From contig JADKIA010000020.1 of the NCBI GenBank assembly GCA_016721465.1, forward strand, positions 1 through 35,300: 35,300 nucleotides of DNA, read 5' to 3'. The DNA is from Ideonella sp. GTDB lineage: Bacteria > Pseudomonadota > Gammaproteobacteria > Burkholderiales > Burkholderiaceae_C. The translations under genes and the position numbers were made by a program. The notes below the pieces were generated by a model. It searched no databases. It saw only the letters and a list, made by a program, of their open reading frames with translations, and was not told where the DNA came from. Below are positions 8,140 to 17,344 of this stretch, one piece after another; positions within the stretch are counted from its first letter, which is position 1; each line of letters opens with the position of its first letter.

Positions 8140-9862
8140 ATGCACCAACCCGCCACCGAAGCGCGTCCGTCCCTCTACTACCGCTACCAGGTCTTCGCGC
8201 CCTGGCTGCCCTCGGCGCACCCGGCGCACCCGGCGCAGCTGCCGTCGGCGGGTCCGCCGCTGCAGCGTTCGCGCGTGGCGGTCGTCGGTTCGGGCCCGGC
8301 CGGCATGGTGACGGCGCTCGAGCTGGCGCGGCACGGCGTGGCCAGCGTGGTGCTCGAGTCCGAATTGCAGGTGTCGCAGGGCAGCCGCGCGATCGTGTTC
8401 ACGCGCCGCTCGATGGAGATCCTGCAGCAGGTGGGGGTGGCCGACCGCATCACCGCCAGCGGCCTGCCCTGGCGTTTCGGCAACTCGTTCTACCGCGGAC
8501 AACGCGTGTTTCGCATGGAGGCGCACACGATCCGGACGACCGCTACGGCCCGCTGATCAACCTCCAGCAGCAGTACCTGGAGGAGTACCTGGTCGATGCC
8601 TGCCTGGCCCAGCCGCTGATCGATTTCCGCTGGGGCAACAAGGTGGTGGCGGTGCAGCAGAGGAGGGCGTTGCGAGCGTCGAGGTGGACACGCCCGAGGG
8701 CCCATACACGCTGGACACCGACTGGCTCATTGCGGCCGATGGCGCGCGCTCGGGCATCCGCACCGCGATGGGCCTGCAGATGGAGGGCGCGTCCTACGAG
8801 GGCTTCTTCGTCATCGCCGACATCCGCATCGACCTGCCGTACCCCACCGAGCGTCGCGCCTATTTCGATCCGGACTGGAACCGCGGCAACACCATCCTGA
8901 TGCACCGAGAGCCGCACGGCATCTGGCGCGTCGACTACCAGCTGCCGCCTGGCGAAACCCCCGAGCAGGCGCTGCGCCCCGAATCGATGAAGCAGCGCAT
9001 CGACGCACAGCTGGCGATGATCGGTCACGCAGGTGCCGAGTGGGACATGGACTGGTGCTCGGTGTACTCGGCCCGCACGCTCACGCTGCCCGACTACGTG
9101 CACGGCCGCGTCATCTTCACCGGGGACGCCGCGCACCTGCTGCCGATCTTCGGCGTGCGCGGCGCCAACACCGCCTTCCAGGATGCGCAGTCGCTGGCCT
9201 GGCACCTGGCCTTCGTGCTCAAGGGCCTGGCCGGGCCGGCGCTGCTGGCCAACCACAGCGCCGAGCGCGTGGGCGCGGCGCGCGAGATCATTGACGAGGC
9301 CGGCAAGAGCACGCGCTTCATGGCGCCGCCCAGCCGCGGCTTCCGGCTGTTGCGCGATGCGGTGCTGTCGCTCTCACTGACGCAGGCCTTCGTGCGCCCG
9401 CTGTACCACTGGCGCACCTCGCGGCCGCATGAATACAGCGCGTCGGTGCTCAACAGCCCGGGCGATGACAACGCGCTGTTCACCGCCGGCCCGGCCCATG
9501 GCGCGCCGCCGCAGAACGTGCGCCTGGCACCGGACGACTTCCTGCTCGACCACCTGGGCGGCGGCTTCGAGCTGTTGTACTTCACCGAAGGCGTCGCCCT
9601 GCCCAATGCGCTGCTGCGGGTGGTGCAGGCCACGCGGGCCCGAGGCGTGCCGCTGCGTGTCACCGCCGTGGGTGCAGCAGCTCCAGTGGCCGGCGCCGAC
9701 TTGGCGTTGCCCGATGTCGACGGCCACCTGCGCGCACGCTACGGCGTGCAGGCCAGCGGGGCGGCCTATCTGCTGCGCCCCGACCAGCATGTCTGTGCAC
9801 GCTGGCTTACGCTGGACGCCACGCGGCTGCAGGCCGCACTGAACACTGCCTTGCCCCCATGA
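8140..9862 (+). CDS. FAD-dependent aromatic-ring monooxygenase (class A), two frameshifts
   Basis: About 574 residues when two frame changes (near 8525 and near 8660) are bridged. It has the three flavin signatures of PHBH/MhpA/PheA-type hydroxylases: GSGPAG (residues 50-55) in VAVVGSGPAGMVTALELA, the DG motif in LIAADGARSGIR, and the GD motif in GRVIFTGDAAHLLPIFGVRG followed by NTAFQDAQSLAWHLA. A C-terminal thioredoxin-like extension, as in phenol hydroxylases, is likely. These enzymes hydroxylate aromatic rings with NAD(P)H and O2. The stop overlaps the next start as ATGA, linking it to the DUF2783 gene. The substrate cannot be read from sequence. Confidence 0.88.
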
Positions 9863-10059
9863 GCGCCGCCACCATGAATCCTGCCCTCACCATCCCCGGC
9901 CTGGAAACGGTCTACGACGCACTGGCCACCGCCATCGACCAGGCCGGCCCCGACAAGGCCGAGCTGTTCCTGGTGAAGCTGGCGCTGCTCAACGCCAATG
10001 CGCTCGGCCAGCCCGAGCTGTTTCAGCAGCACCTGCAGGCGGCGCTGCAGGACCTGTGA
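9859..10059 (+). CDS. DUF2783 family small protein
   Basis: 66-residue acidic helical protein (ETVYDALATAIDQAG, LFLVKLALLNANALGQPELF) that fits DUF2783, a family I recall being encoded next to FAD monooxygenases of this type. The start overlaps the monooxygenase stop as ATGA, so the two are translationally coupled. An accessory or stabilising role for the monooxygenase is plausible but unproven. Its stop TGA (10057-10059) runs straight into repeat copy B. Confidence 0.8.
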   Translation: MSAATMNPALTIPGLETVYDALATAIDQAGPDKAELFLVKLALLNANALGQPELFQQHLQAALQDL

Positions 10060-10134
10060 GCGCCCCAAGGACGCCGCCGTGCGGCGCCCGTCCCCCGCGG
10101 GGATCAAGCCAAGTGGTACAGCCACATTTGCTTG
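10058..10134 (+). repeat. Structured intergenic repeat, copy B, immediately after the DUF2783 gene
   Basis: Same element as copy A, in the same orientation to its upstream gene: it opens with (T)GAGCGCCCCAAGG, the T and GA forming the DUF2783 stop codon. The middle hairpin uses CGCCG/CGGCG arms instead of GGCCGG/CCGGCC, the core GTCCCCCGCGGGGATC is kept, and the end hairpin has CAAGC/GCTTG outer and GTGG/CCAC inner arms. The changed but still paired arms support conserved structure. It may be the operon terminator, although no U tract follows. Confidence 0.75.
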
Positions 10135-10285
10135 AGCACCGATGCCGCCCTGCGCCAAATCGCTGGCGCACTGATCTGCCGCAAGCCCATGGGTCGAACA
10201 CGGGCATGCCGCGGGCCGCGGCGGCAGTTAAAGTCTCGCCCATTCGTCTGCGGGTGCCATCGGCCCTGTGGTGACCCTTCTGGCC

Positions 10286-11554
10286 ATGACCATGAAACGA
10301 CTGGATGATTTCCGCCTGCGGCTGGGCCGCGACGAGCTGGTGCCCATCATGGTGGGTGGCATGGGCGTGGACATTTCGTCGGCCGACCTGGCGCTGCAGG
10401 TTGCGCGCCTGGGCGGCGTGGGCCACATCTCCGACGCCATGATCAAGACGGTGACCGACCGCCGCTACAAGACCAAGTACGTCAAGGCCAAGCAGGCGCT
10501 GTACAAGCTCAACGTCGATTCCGACGACAAGTCGGTGGTCAAGTTCAATCTCGGCCACCTGGCCGAGGCCACCCGCCTGCATGTGGAAGGCACGATGACG
10601 CGCAAGCAAGGCAGCGGCATGGTGTTCATCAACTGCATGGAAAAGCTGACGATGAACGCGCCCAAGGAGACGCTGGCCTGCCGCATGGCCGCCGCGCTCG
10701 ATGCGGGCATCGACGGCATCACGCTGGCCGCGGGCCTGCACCTGGGCTCGTTCGCGCTGATCGAGAGCCACCCGCGCTTCCGGCATGCCAAGCTGGGCAT
10801 CATCGTCTCGTCGCTGCGCGCGCTGCAGTTGTTCCTGAAGAAGAACAGCCGCCTGAACCGCCTGCCCGACTATGTGGTGGTCGAAGGCCCGCTGGCCGGC
10901 GGCCACCTGGGCTTCGGCATGGACTGGGCGCAATACGACCTGGCCACCATCGTGGCCGAGATCCTGCAGTACCTGAAGGCCGAACAGCTCGACATCCCCG
11001 TGCTGCCCGCCGGCGGCATCTTCACCGGCAGCGATGCAGTGCGCTTCATGGAGATGGGCGCCTCGGGCGTGCAGGTGGCCACGCGCTTCACCGTCACCCG
11101 CGAATGTGGTCTGCCCGACGACGTGAAGCAGGAGTACTTCAAGGCCAACGAGGACGACATCGAGGTCAACCAGATCTCGCCCACCGGCTACCCGATGCGC
11201 ATGATCAAGTCCAGCCCCGGCATCGGCGACGGCATCCGTCCCAACTGCGAGGCCTATGGCTACCTGCTCGATGCCAATGGCAAGTGCGCCTACATCACGG
11301 CCTACAACCGCGAGTTGGCGGCCCACCCGGGCGAAAAGCGCATCTCGGTCAAGGACAAGACCTGCCTGTGCACGCAGATGCGCAACTTCGACATCTGGAC
11401 CTGCGGACAACTCGCCTGGCGCCTGAAGGACACCTCGCGGCGCCTGCCCGACGGCAGCTTTCAGCTGCTCAGCGCCGCGCATGTGTTCCAGGACTACCAG
11501 TTCAGCACCGACAACCAGGTGGCGCTGCCCGAGGCGGAAGTCGCACTGGCTTGA
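10286..11554 (+). CDS. Nitronate monooxygenase-like FMN flavoprotein
   Basis: 422 residues, intact. TIM-barrel flavoprotein of the nitronate monooxygenase / NAD(P)H-dependent flavin oxidoreductase family. Motifs are MVGGMGVDIS near the N-terminus, VVEGPLAGGHLGFG (the GGH flavin-binding turn), and the phosphate-binding LPAGGIFTGSDAV followed by GASGVQVATRF. It is longer than typical members and has a Cys-containing tail (CLCTQMRNFDIWTC). The ATGs at 10286 and 10292 are the best starts; a GTG at 10268 is also in frame, and no Shine-Dalgarno is obvious. It lies 227 bases after the DUF2783 gene, beyond repeat copy B, so it is probably a separate transcript. Confidence 0.85.
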   Translation: MTMKRLDDFRLRLGRDELVPIMVGGMGVDISSADLALQVARLGGVGHISDAMIKTVTDRRYKTKYVKAKQALYKLNVDSDDKSVVKFNLGHLAEATRLHVEGTMTRKQGSGMVFINCMEKLTMNAPKETLACRMAAALDAGIDGITLAAGLHLGSFALIESHPRFRHAKLGIIVSSLRALQLFLKKNSRLNRLPDYVVVEGPLAGGHLGFGMDWAQYDLATIVAEILQYLKAEQLDIPVLPAGGIFTGSDAVRFMEMGASGVQVATRFTVTRECGLPDDVKQEYFKANEDDIEVNQISPTGYPMRMIKSSPGIGDGIRPNCEAYGYLLDANGKCAYITAYNRELAAHPGEKRISVKDKTCLCTQMRNFDIWTCGQLAWRLKDTSRRLPDGSFQLLSAAHVFQDYQFSTDNQVALPEAEVALA

Positions 11555-11557
11555 TCC

Positions 11558-11591
11558 GGGCTGGGCTGGGCTGGGCTGGGCTGGGCTGGGG
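11558..11591 (+). repeat. Pentanucleotide tandem repeat (CTGGG)x6
   Basis: Directly after the preceding stop codon, GGG is followed by six perfect CTGGG units and one more G. The plus strand has seven runs of three or more G separated by two bases, so it could fold as a G-quadruplex and is prone to slippage. It lies in the 205-bp gap between two convergent genes, where it could slow transcription. Nothing else is recognisable in that gap apart from short GGCC repeats near 11591-11606. Confidence 0.9.
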
Positions 11592-11759
11592 CCGGGAGGC
11601 GGCCACCCTGGAACAGGCCTCGCACGCCACGCAGATCCGGGGCCACGCTTGGCGCCAGGCCTTCGCCCGCGCGCCATGGGTGAACCGTCGTGGTCACGCC
11701 AATGCATCGAACTGGATGCGATCCCATCGGGGTATCCCTGGCGGAATGGGTGGCCCGAA

Positions 11760-12857
<1,098 letters not shown>

Positions 12858-12908
12858 GGTGCGGCATCCCTGTGGTTCGACATTGGGCAACGTTGAGAGG
12901 GCGGCGGC

Positions 12909-15188
12909 TCAGGCAGCCGCCTGCCGCAGCAGCCGGCTCACATCAATGCAGACCCCGATGGCGTGGTAGTCAGTACGCCCCATCGCCACCGCGTCAACGA
13001 AGACCTGGTTGCTGCGGGTGAGGTTTCGGTGCCAACACTTGAGCTGCCGGTCCACCATGTGCTGCAGCACGTAGGCCCAGAGCTCGCGGTACACGCTCCA
13101 GTACAGCCCTTGTTGCAGGGCATCGGCCAGGTACGCAGCAGCGGCAATGGTCTCGGCTTGCACCCAGCTGTACTTGGCGTCGTTGCACACCGCGCCATCG
13201 GGTGCCACGGTGTAGTACAGGCCGCCGTGCTCGCGGTCGTAGCCGAGGCGCATGGCGTGGTTGAACAGCTCGTGCGCCCTGGACAGCAGCCAGTCGTGCG
13301 GTTCATGCCGGTGGATGGACAGCAGCAGCTTGGCCCACTCCGTCATGTGGCCTGGCTGGTATCCCCAGGGCCGCAGCTTGTTGCTCAGGTCGTGCCGGTT
13401 GTAGTCGAAGTCGTGCTGCCAGTCCGCGCTGTAGTGCTCCCACAGCAGGCCTTGGGTGGGCGACGCCAGCACCACGGTGAGCCGGTGCGCGATGCGCAAT
13501 GCACGTTTCAGGTACTTGGGCTCGCCCGTGGCCTCGAAGGCGGCGATCAAGGCCTCGCAGCAGTGCATGTTGGCGTTCTGTCCACGATAGGGGGACTTCT
13601 GCGTCAGGTCCGGCCCCAACTCGTCGGCATACAGCCCATGCTGGTCTTCCCACAAATGCCGCTCCATGAAGGCGTAGACCGCCTCCAAGTGCTCGCAGGC
13701 TCCGGCCACACCGACTTGGTGCGCCCGCGCGCAAGCCATCAGCACGAAAGCCAGACCATAGGCATGCACCTGCGCGTCCACCACGCGCTTGCCGGCTGGT
13801 CGGCTCTGGTCGACGATCCAGGCGTAGGCGCCAGTAGCCGGGTCGTGGTGCGCGGTGCGCAGAAATGACAGCCCCTCTTGCGCGGCAGCCAGATAGCCTG
13901 GATCGCCGAAGTGGCGTGCGGCGCCCGCGAAATTGATGGTCAAACGTGCGCAGCTGACCAGATGGCTCTGCTGGTTGCCCTGGTCTGGCCTGCCGTCTGG
14001 GTGGAAGTACTGGTGAAAGCCGCCCGATGTGGTCCGCACGCAGGCCGGGTAGTAGGACGACAGGATGGCCCGGGCCTGGGCATCGAGGAAAGCGGGCGTC
14101 AGGCAATCCACGACCTCTGGCGCGCAAGGTGTGGTTTGCGGGGTGGCATGGTGTGTGCCATGTTGATTGGCACGTGGGCTTGCCACGGATGACGTCGGCA
14201 TGGTTCGGGACAAGGCTGTTGCCACGCTCTGGCTCGAGGCCGGAGCCGGGGTCGCGGCCTGGCCCAGCAGCTGTCCGGCCAGGATCAGCGCGCCGCGGGT
14301 TGCGGATTGGCCCTGCATGGGCGAGGCCACGATGTAGCCATCCAGACGATCCAGGGTGCCGCCCATGTAGCCACCCATCAGCTCGGCGAAGCGTTGGCGG
14401 ATCATGGGGATGAGCATGGGCTGCTGCATCGCGCCGCCACCCAGGATGATGCGTTGCGGCACATAGCAATTGCTCAGGTTCACGCACATCACGGCCAGGT
14501 AGTGGGCCTGCAGGGACCAGCCGGGGTGGTCGGGTGCGAGCTGTTCGCCTGGCACGCCCCAGCGGCCCTGCAGGGCCGTGCCCGAGGCCAGGCCTTCGAG
14601 GCAGTCGCCGTGGAACGGGCAGCAGCCCGGGTAGGTGTCGCGCTTGAAGTCTCGGCCCACCAGCATGTGGCCCACTTCAGTGTGCCGGTCGTCGTGCAGC
14701 AGCTGCCCGTTGACCACCACTCCGGCGCCGATGCCGGTGCCCACGGTGACGTAGACATAGTGCCGCAGGCCCTGCGCTGCGCCGAGCGCGCCTTCGCCGA
14801 TGGCCGAGGCGTTGACGTCGGACTGGAAGGCGATGGGCACGGCCAGGCCACGCCGGTACTCGCTGACCACATCGCGATCGGCCCAGCCGCGCTTGGGCGT
14901 GGTCAGCACATGACCAAAGCGCGGCGAATCACGGGCGATGTCCACGGGACCGAAATGCGCAATGCCCAAGGCCTGAATGCCACCGCGCAGGCCCGAGAAA
15001 AAACCCAGGGCACGCTCGATGGTCTCGTCAGGTCCGGCCGTGTTGAAGGCCGTGCTGTCCTGGATGTCACCCTCGACGGTCCCCACGACGCACTTGATGT
15101 GCGTGCCACCCGCCTCGATGCCGCCCACGAGGGCGCTGCCCGGGCTGCCGAGGCCGGGATTCTTGGCGGTGGAGACTGTCTTGCTCAA
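12909..15188 (-). CDS. Fusion of ROK-family sugar kinase (fructokinase type) and AGE-family sugar isomerase/epimerase
   Basis: 759 residues, no frame break. Residues 20-310 are a ROK kinase: phosphate loop GIEAGGTH (23-30), QSDVNAS (122-128), GTGIGAG (150-156), EVGH (171-174) and zinc motif CPFHGDCLEG (190-199), the form seen in ScrK-type fructokinases. Residues 311-355 are a Ser/Thr/Ala/Pro-rich linker. Residues 355-757 are an (alpha/alpha)6-barrel AGE domain with NANMHCCEAL, WGYQPGHMTEW and YSWVQAETIAA, like mannose isomerase/2-epimerases. A mannose to fructose to fructose-6-phosphate relay in one protein is inferred. The start is TTG (15186-15188) overlapping the upstream stop as TTGA; no ATG lies nearby, and an internal GTG at about codon 21 is the alternative. 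Confidence 0.9.
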   Translation of the reverse strand: MSKTVSTAKNPGLGSPGSALVGGIEAGGTHIKCVVGTVEGDIQDSTAFNTAGPDETIERALGFFSGLRGGIQALGIAHFGPVDIARDSPRFGHVLTTPKRGWADRDVVSEYRRGLAVPIAFQSDVNASAIGEGALGAAQGLRHYVYVTVGTGIGAGVVVNGQLLHDDRHTEVGHMLVGRDFKRDTYPGCCPFHGDCLEGLASGTALQGRWGVPGEQLAPDHPGWSLQAHYLAVMCVNLSNCYVPQRIILGGGAMQQPMLIPMIRQRFAELMGGYMGGTLDRLDGYIVASPMQGQSATRGALILAGQLLGQAATPAPASSQSVATALSRTMPTSSVASPRANQHGTHHATPQTTPCAPEVVDCLTPAFLDAQARAILSSYYPACVRTTSGGFHQYFHPDGRPDQGNQQSHLVSCARLTINFAGAARHFGDPGYLAAAQEGLSFLRTAHHDPATGAYAWIVDQSRPAGKRVVDAQVHAYGLAFVLMACARAHQVGVAGACEHLEAVYAFMERHLWEDQHGLYADELGPDLTQKSPYRGQNANMHCCEALIAAFEATGEPKYLKRALRIAHRLTVVLASPTQGLLWEHYSADWQHDFDYNRHDLSNKLRPWGYQPGHMTEWAKLLLSIHRHEPHDWLLSRAHELFNHAMRLGYDREHGGLYYTVAPDGAVCNDAKYSWVQAETIAAAAYLADALQQGLYWSVYRELWAYVLQHMVDRQLKCWHRNLTRSNQVFVDAVAMGRTDYHAIGVCIDVSRLLRQAAA

Positions 15189-16300
15189 AACCGCACCGCC
15201 ATGGTGTCGGCTTGTTCGGCAACGACCACGGAACGGACCGCATTGCCGGCGTCGATCCTGCGCAGCCGAGATCGGTGCTCGATCCAGCTCAATTGGTCGT
15301 CGAACATGCGGCGCACCAGGCCCTCGTAGAGCTCGGTCTTGGACTGCAGCACGTCCGTCTCGAGGTGCACCCGGTGGCGGTAGCTGAAGGCCTTGCCCCG
15401 GCCCCGCACCTCACACGGGCCATCGGCCTGGCTGGTCAGTGAGATGGCCGCGCCGGGGAAGATGGCCTGTAGCCGGGCCAGTTCGTCGTCGGTGCAAATG
15501 CAGTTCAGCACCAGGCGCGTGGGCACCCATTCGAACAGCGTGATCTCGCCCCGCTCAAACTGCAGGCGCATCTCTTGCCGGTCCAGCGCCTTGGGCTGGT
15601 TGAAGGCGTGATGGAAGCGCACCGGTGCCTGGCCGCCGTACAGGACATCGCACTGCACGGTATCGATGATCTGCGCGGTGCCGGGGCGGCCGATCTTCTG
15701 CGCAGCCACCACCCGGCCCGGGCCGAGCCAGCCTTCGAACAGATCGAAGAAGTGCACGCCGTGCTCGATGAAGATGCCCCCGCTGCGGGTCTCGTCCCAG
15801 AACCAGTGGTCGGCGGGCAAGAACTCGTCGGACGCGTAATTCTCGAAGTAGCCGTGGATGAACTCGCCGAGTACAGCCGTCTCGACGAGCCGCTTCACGG
15901 CGTCAAAAAGCGGGTTGTAGCGCTGCATCAGGTTCACCACGAAGAGCAGGCCACGCTCGGCCGCAAGCGCGCTGAGCGCCTGGGCTTCGGCGCGATTCAA
16001 CGCCGCAGGCTTCTCGCAGATCACATGCTTGCCGGCCTGCAGCGCCGACAGGCTTTGCGGGTAGTGCAGAAACGGCGGCGAGCCGATGTAGACAAGGTCG
16101 ACGGCCGGGTCGCAGAGCAGCGCGCTCTGGCTGTCGAAGGCGAGGACCCCGGGGTGCGCCTGCAGCATCTGCGCCATCGCCGACGCATCCGGGTCGTGCA
16201 CGCCTATCAGGCGGGTGCCGGCGCGCTGGACGAATTGGGCCACCGCGAAGCGGGCAAAGCCGCCTGCGCCGACGACTGCAAATCCCAAGGGTTGGGTCAT
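15185..16300 (-). CDS. Gfo/Idh/MocA family oxidoreductase
   Basis: 371 residues, intact. NAD(P)-dependent sugar or inositol dehydrogenase family. The Rossmann motif is FAVVGAGGFARF (residues 7-18), and the conserved EKP motif with its lysine is in VICEKPAA (93-100). A C-terminal alpha/beta domain follows, with SGGIFIEHGVHFFDLFEGW. It lies between the DUF1861 gene (76 bases upstream) and the kinase-isomerase fusion (4-base overlap). It probably oxidises or reduces a sugar from the imported glycan; the substrate is not predictable. The start was set at the ATG (16298-16300) giving MTQPLGFAVVG. Confidence 0.9.
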   Translation of the reverse strand: MTQPLGFAVVGAGGFARFAVAQFVQRAGTRLIGVHDPDASAMAQMLQAHPGVLAFDSQSALLCDPAVDLVYIGSPPFLHYPQSLSALQAGKHVICEKPAALNRAEAQALSALAAERGLLFVVNLMQRYNPLFDAVKRLVETAVLGEFIHGYFENYASDEFLPADHWFWDETRSGGIFIEHGVHFFDLFEGWLGPGRVVAAQKIGRPGTAQIIDTVQCDVLYGGQAPVRFHHAFNQPKALDRQEMRLQFERGEITLFEWVPTRLVLNCICTDDELARLQAIFPGAAISLTSQADGPCEVRGRGKAFSYRHRVHLETDVLQSKTELYEGLVRRMFDDQLSWIEHRSRLRRIDAGNAVRSVVVAEQADTMAVRF

Positions 16301-16376
16301 GTTCGCTTGTCGAGAGAAGAGTTCAACACAGGACGCCGGCGCACAGGCAGACCGGCAGCAGGCGCGCCAGGTGCCA

Positions 16377-17327
16377 TCACGGCCGTCGCGCCTGGTAGGG
16401 GTCGTCGATTTCCAGCCAATGCGCCTCGGCGTCAGAGGCGCCGGCGTACAAGGTGACGCGGCCTTCGGCATCGAAGACCAGGCCCGAGGAAAAGACCACA
16501 TCCACCAGGTCCGACCGCTTCGCGGGACCGGCCACGAACTGACTGCGACACGCGACGATCCTGAAGTCTCGCCAGCGCCGCAGATGGGGGTCGAACACAA
16601 ACGTGCAGGCGACGTAGTGGCGCGCTGAACTGGGCTCGTCGTTGTCGAAGCAGGCGACGTGCGCCAGCACGCCCACCTCACCGCCTGGCAGTGCCTTGGT
16701 CTCGTTGGCGCCTCCCCAGTCCAACGGGTGGAACATGCCCTTGAGCAGCGTGGCGCCGCTGATCAGCGCGGGCGTGATGGCGTCCAGGTGGTCGGCTTCG
16801 ATGTAGCCGATGGTGCCGCGCCCGCCCACTGCCCCTTGAGGGCGCGTGAAGATGCCGATGCGGCCGTCGGCCAGCTGCGTCAGGCGGATGTCCTTCATGC
16901 CGTCGGGGCCCACCAGAAAGCGCGACAGGTTGAAGATGTCCGGGCCGCGCAGGAACACGGTGCGCCAATGCAATCGGCCGCCAATGTCGAAGGTCTCCAC
17001 GCCGCCCAGCACCAGGGTCGCGCCGATGAAGGTGAAGAACGGATCCTGCAAGGCCAGCGTTGGGGCGTCCGGGATCAGGTGCCAGCCTTGGGCGCCGCGC
17101 TCAAAGAAGCGGACCTGCGACTGCTCACTGTCGCGCCGCTCCACCCGGCCAGCGATGACGTGGCGGCCGGCCGACTCGAAAGGCGCGGTGGGGTTGTAGA
17201 CATCCAGGCCGTCCACGCCGTGGAAGACCAGCCGCCCGCGCGGGCGTGGCGCGGCGCCAGCGGCGCGGTGCTTGAATTGCTGGATCAGGTCGGCGACGCG
17301 CGCCACATCGGATGGAATGCTGTTCAT
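16377..17327 (-). CDS. DUF1861 (MTP-1 family) beta-propeller protein
   Basis: 316 residues, intact. The pattern GRLVFHGVDGLDVYNPTAPF, ERRDSEQSQVRFF, LQDPFFTFIGATLVLGGVE, GPDGMKDIRLTQLADGRIGI and VFSSGLVFDAEGRVTLYAGA fits DUF1861, a family predicted to form a five-bladed propeller related to GH43/GH130 folds. It directly follows the GH130 gene (17-bp gap), and I recall this pairing elsewhere. It may be a second glycan-active enzyme or a partner of the GH130 enzyme; no activity is proven from sequence. The ATG at 17327 is preferred; one at 17366 would overlap the GH130 gene by 22 bases. Confidence 0.8.
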   Translation of the reverse strand: MNSIPSDVARVADLIQQFKHRAAGAAPRPRGRLVFHGVDGLDVYNPTAPFESAGRHVIAGRVERRDSEQSQVRFFERGAQGWHLIPDAPTLALQDPFFTFIGATLVLGGVETFDIGGRLHWRTVFLRGPDIFNLSRFLVGPDGMKDIRLTQLADGRIGIFTRPQGAVGGRGTIGYIEADHLDAITPALISGATLLKGMFHPLDWGGANETKALPGGEVGVLAHVACFDNDEPSSARHYVACTFVFDPHLRRWRDFRIVACRSQFVAGPAKRSDLVDVVFSSGLVFDAEGRVTLYAGASDAEAHWLEIDDPYQARRP

Positions 17328-17344
17328 GGCCAATGTAGGTTCGG

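Noticed and set aside
8140..9862. Programmed frameshifting in the FAD monooxygenase
   Set aside because: Two separate breaks with no slippery heptamer or downstream structure noted; single-base errors explain them better.
11558..11591. Short tandem repeat as a CRISPR array
   Set aside because: Units are 5 bp with no spacers and no cas genes.
9989..11707. 572-codon open frame on the minus strand
   Set aside because: It lies antisense to the nitronate-monooxygenase-like gene, shows no family motif, and has the His/Ala/Val/Gln-rich composition typical of GC-rich shadow frames.
14307..15329. 340-codon plus-strand frame opposite the kinase-isomerase fusion
   Set aside because: The opposite strand holds clear kinase motifs; this frame is a compositional shadow, as are similar long frames at 12963-13868 and 19418-20407.
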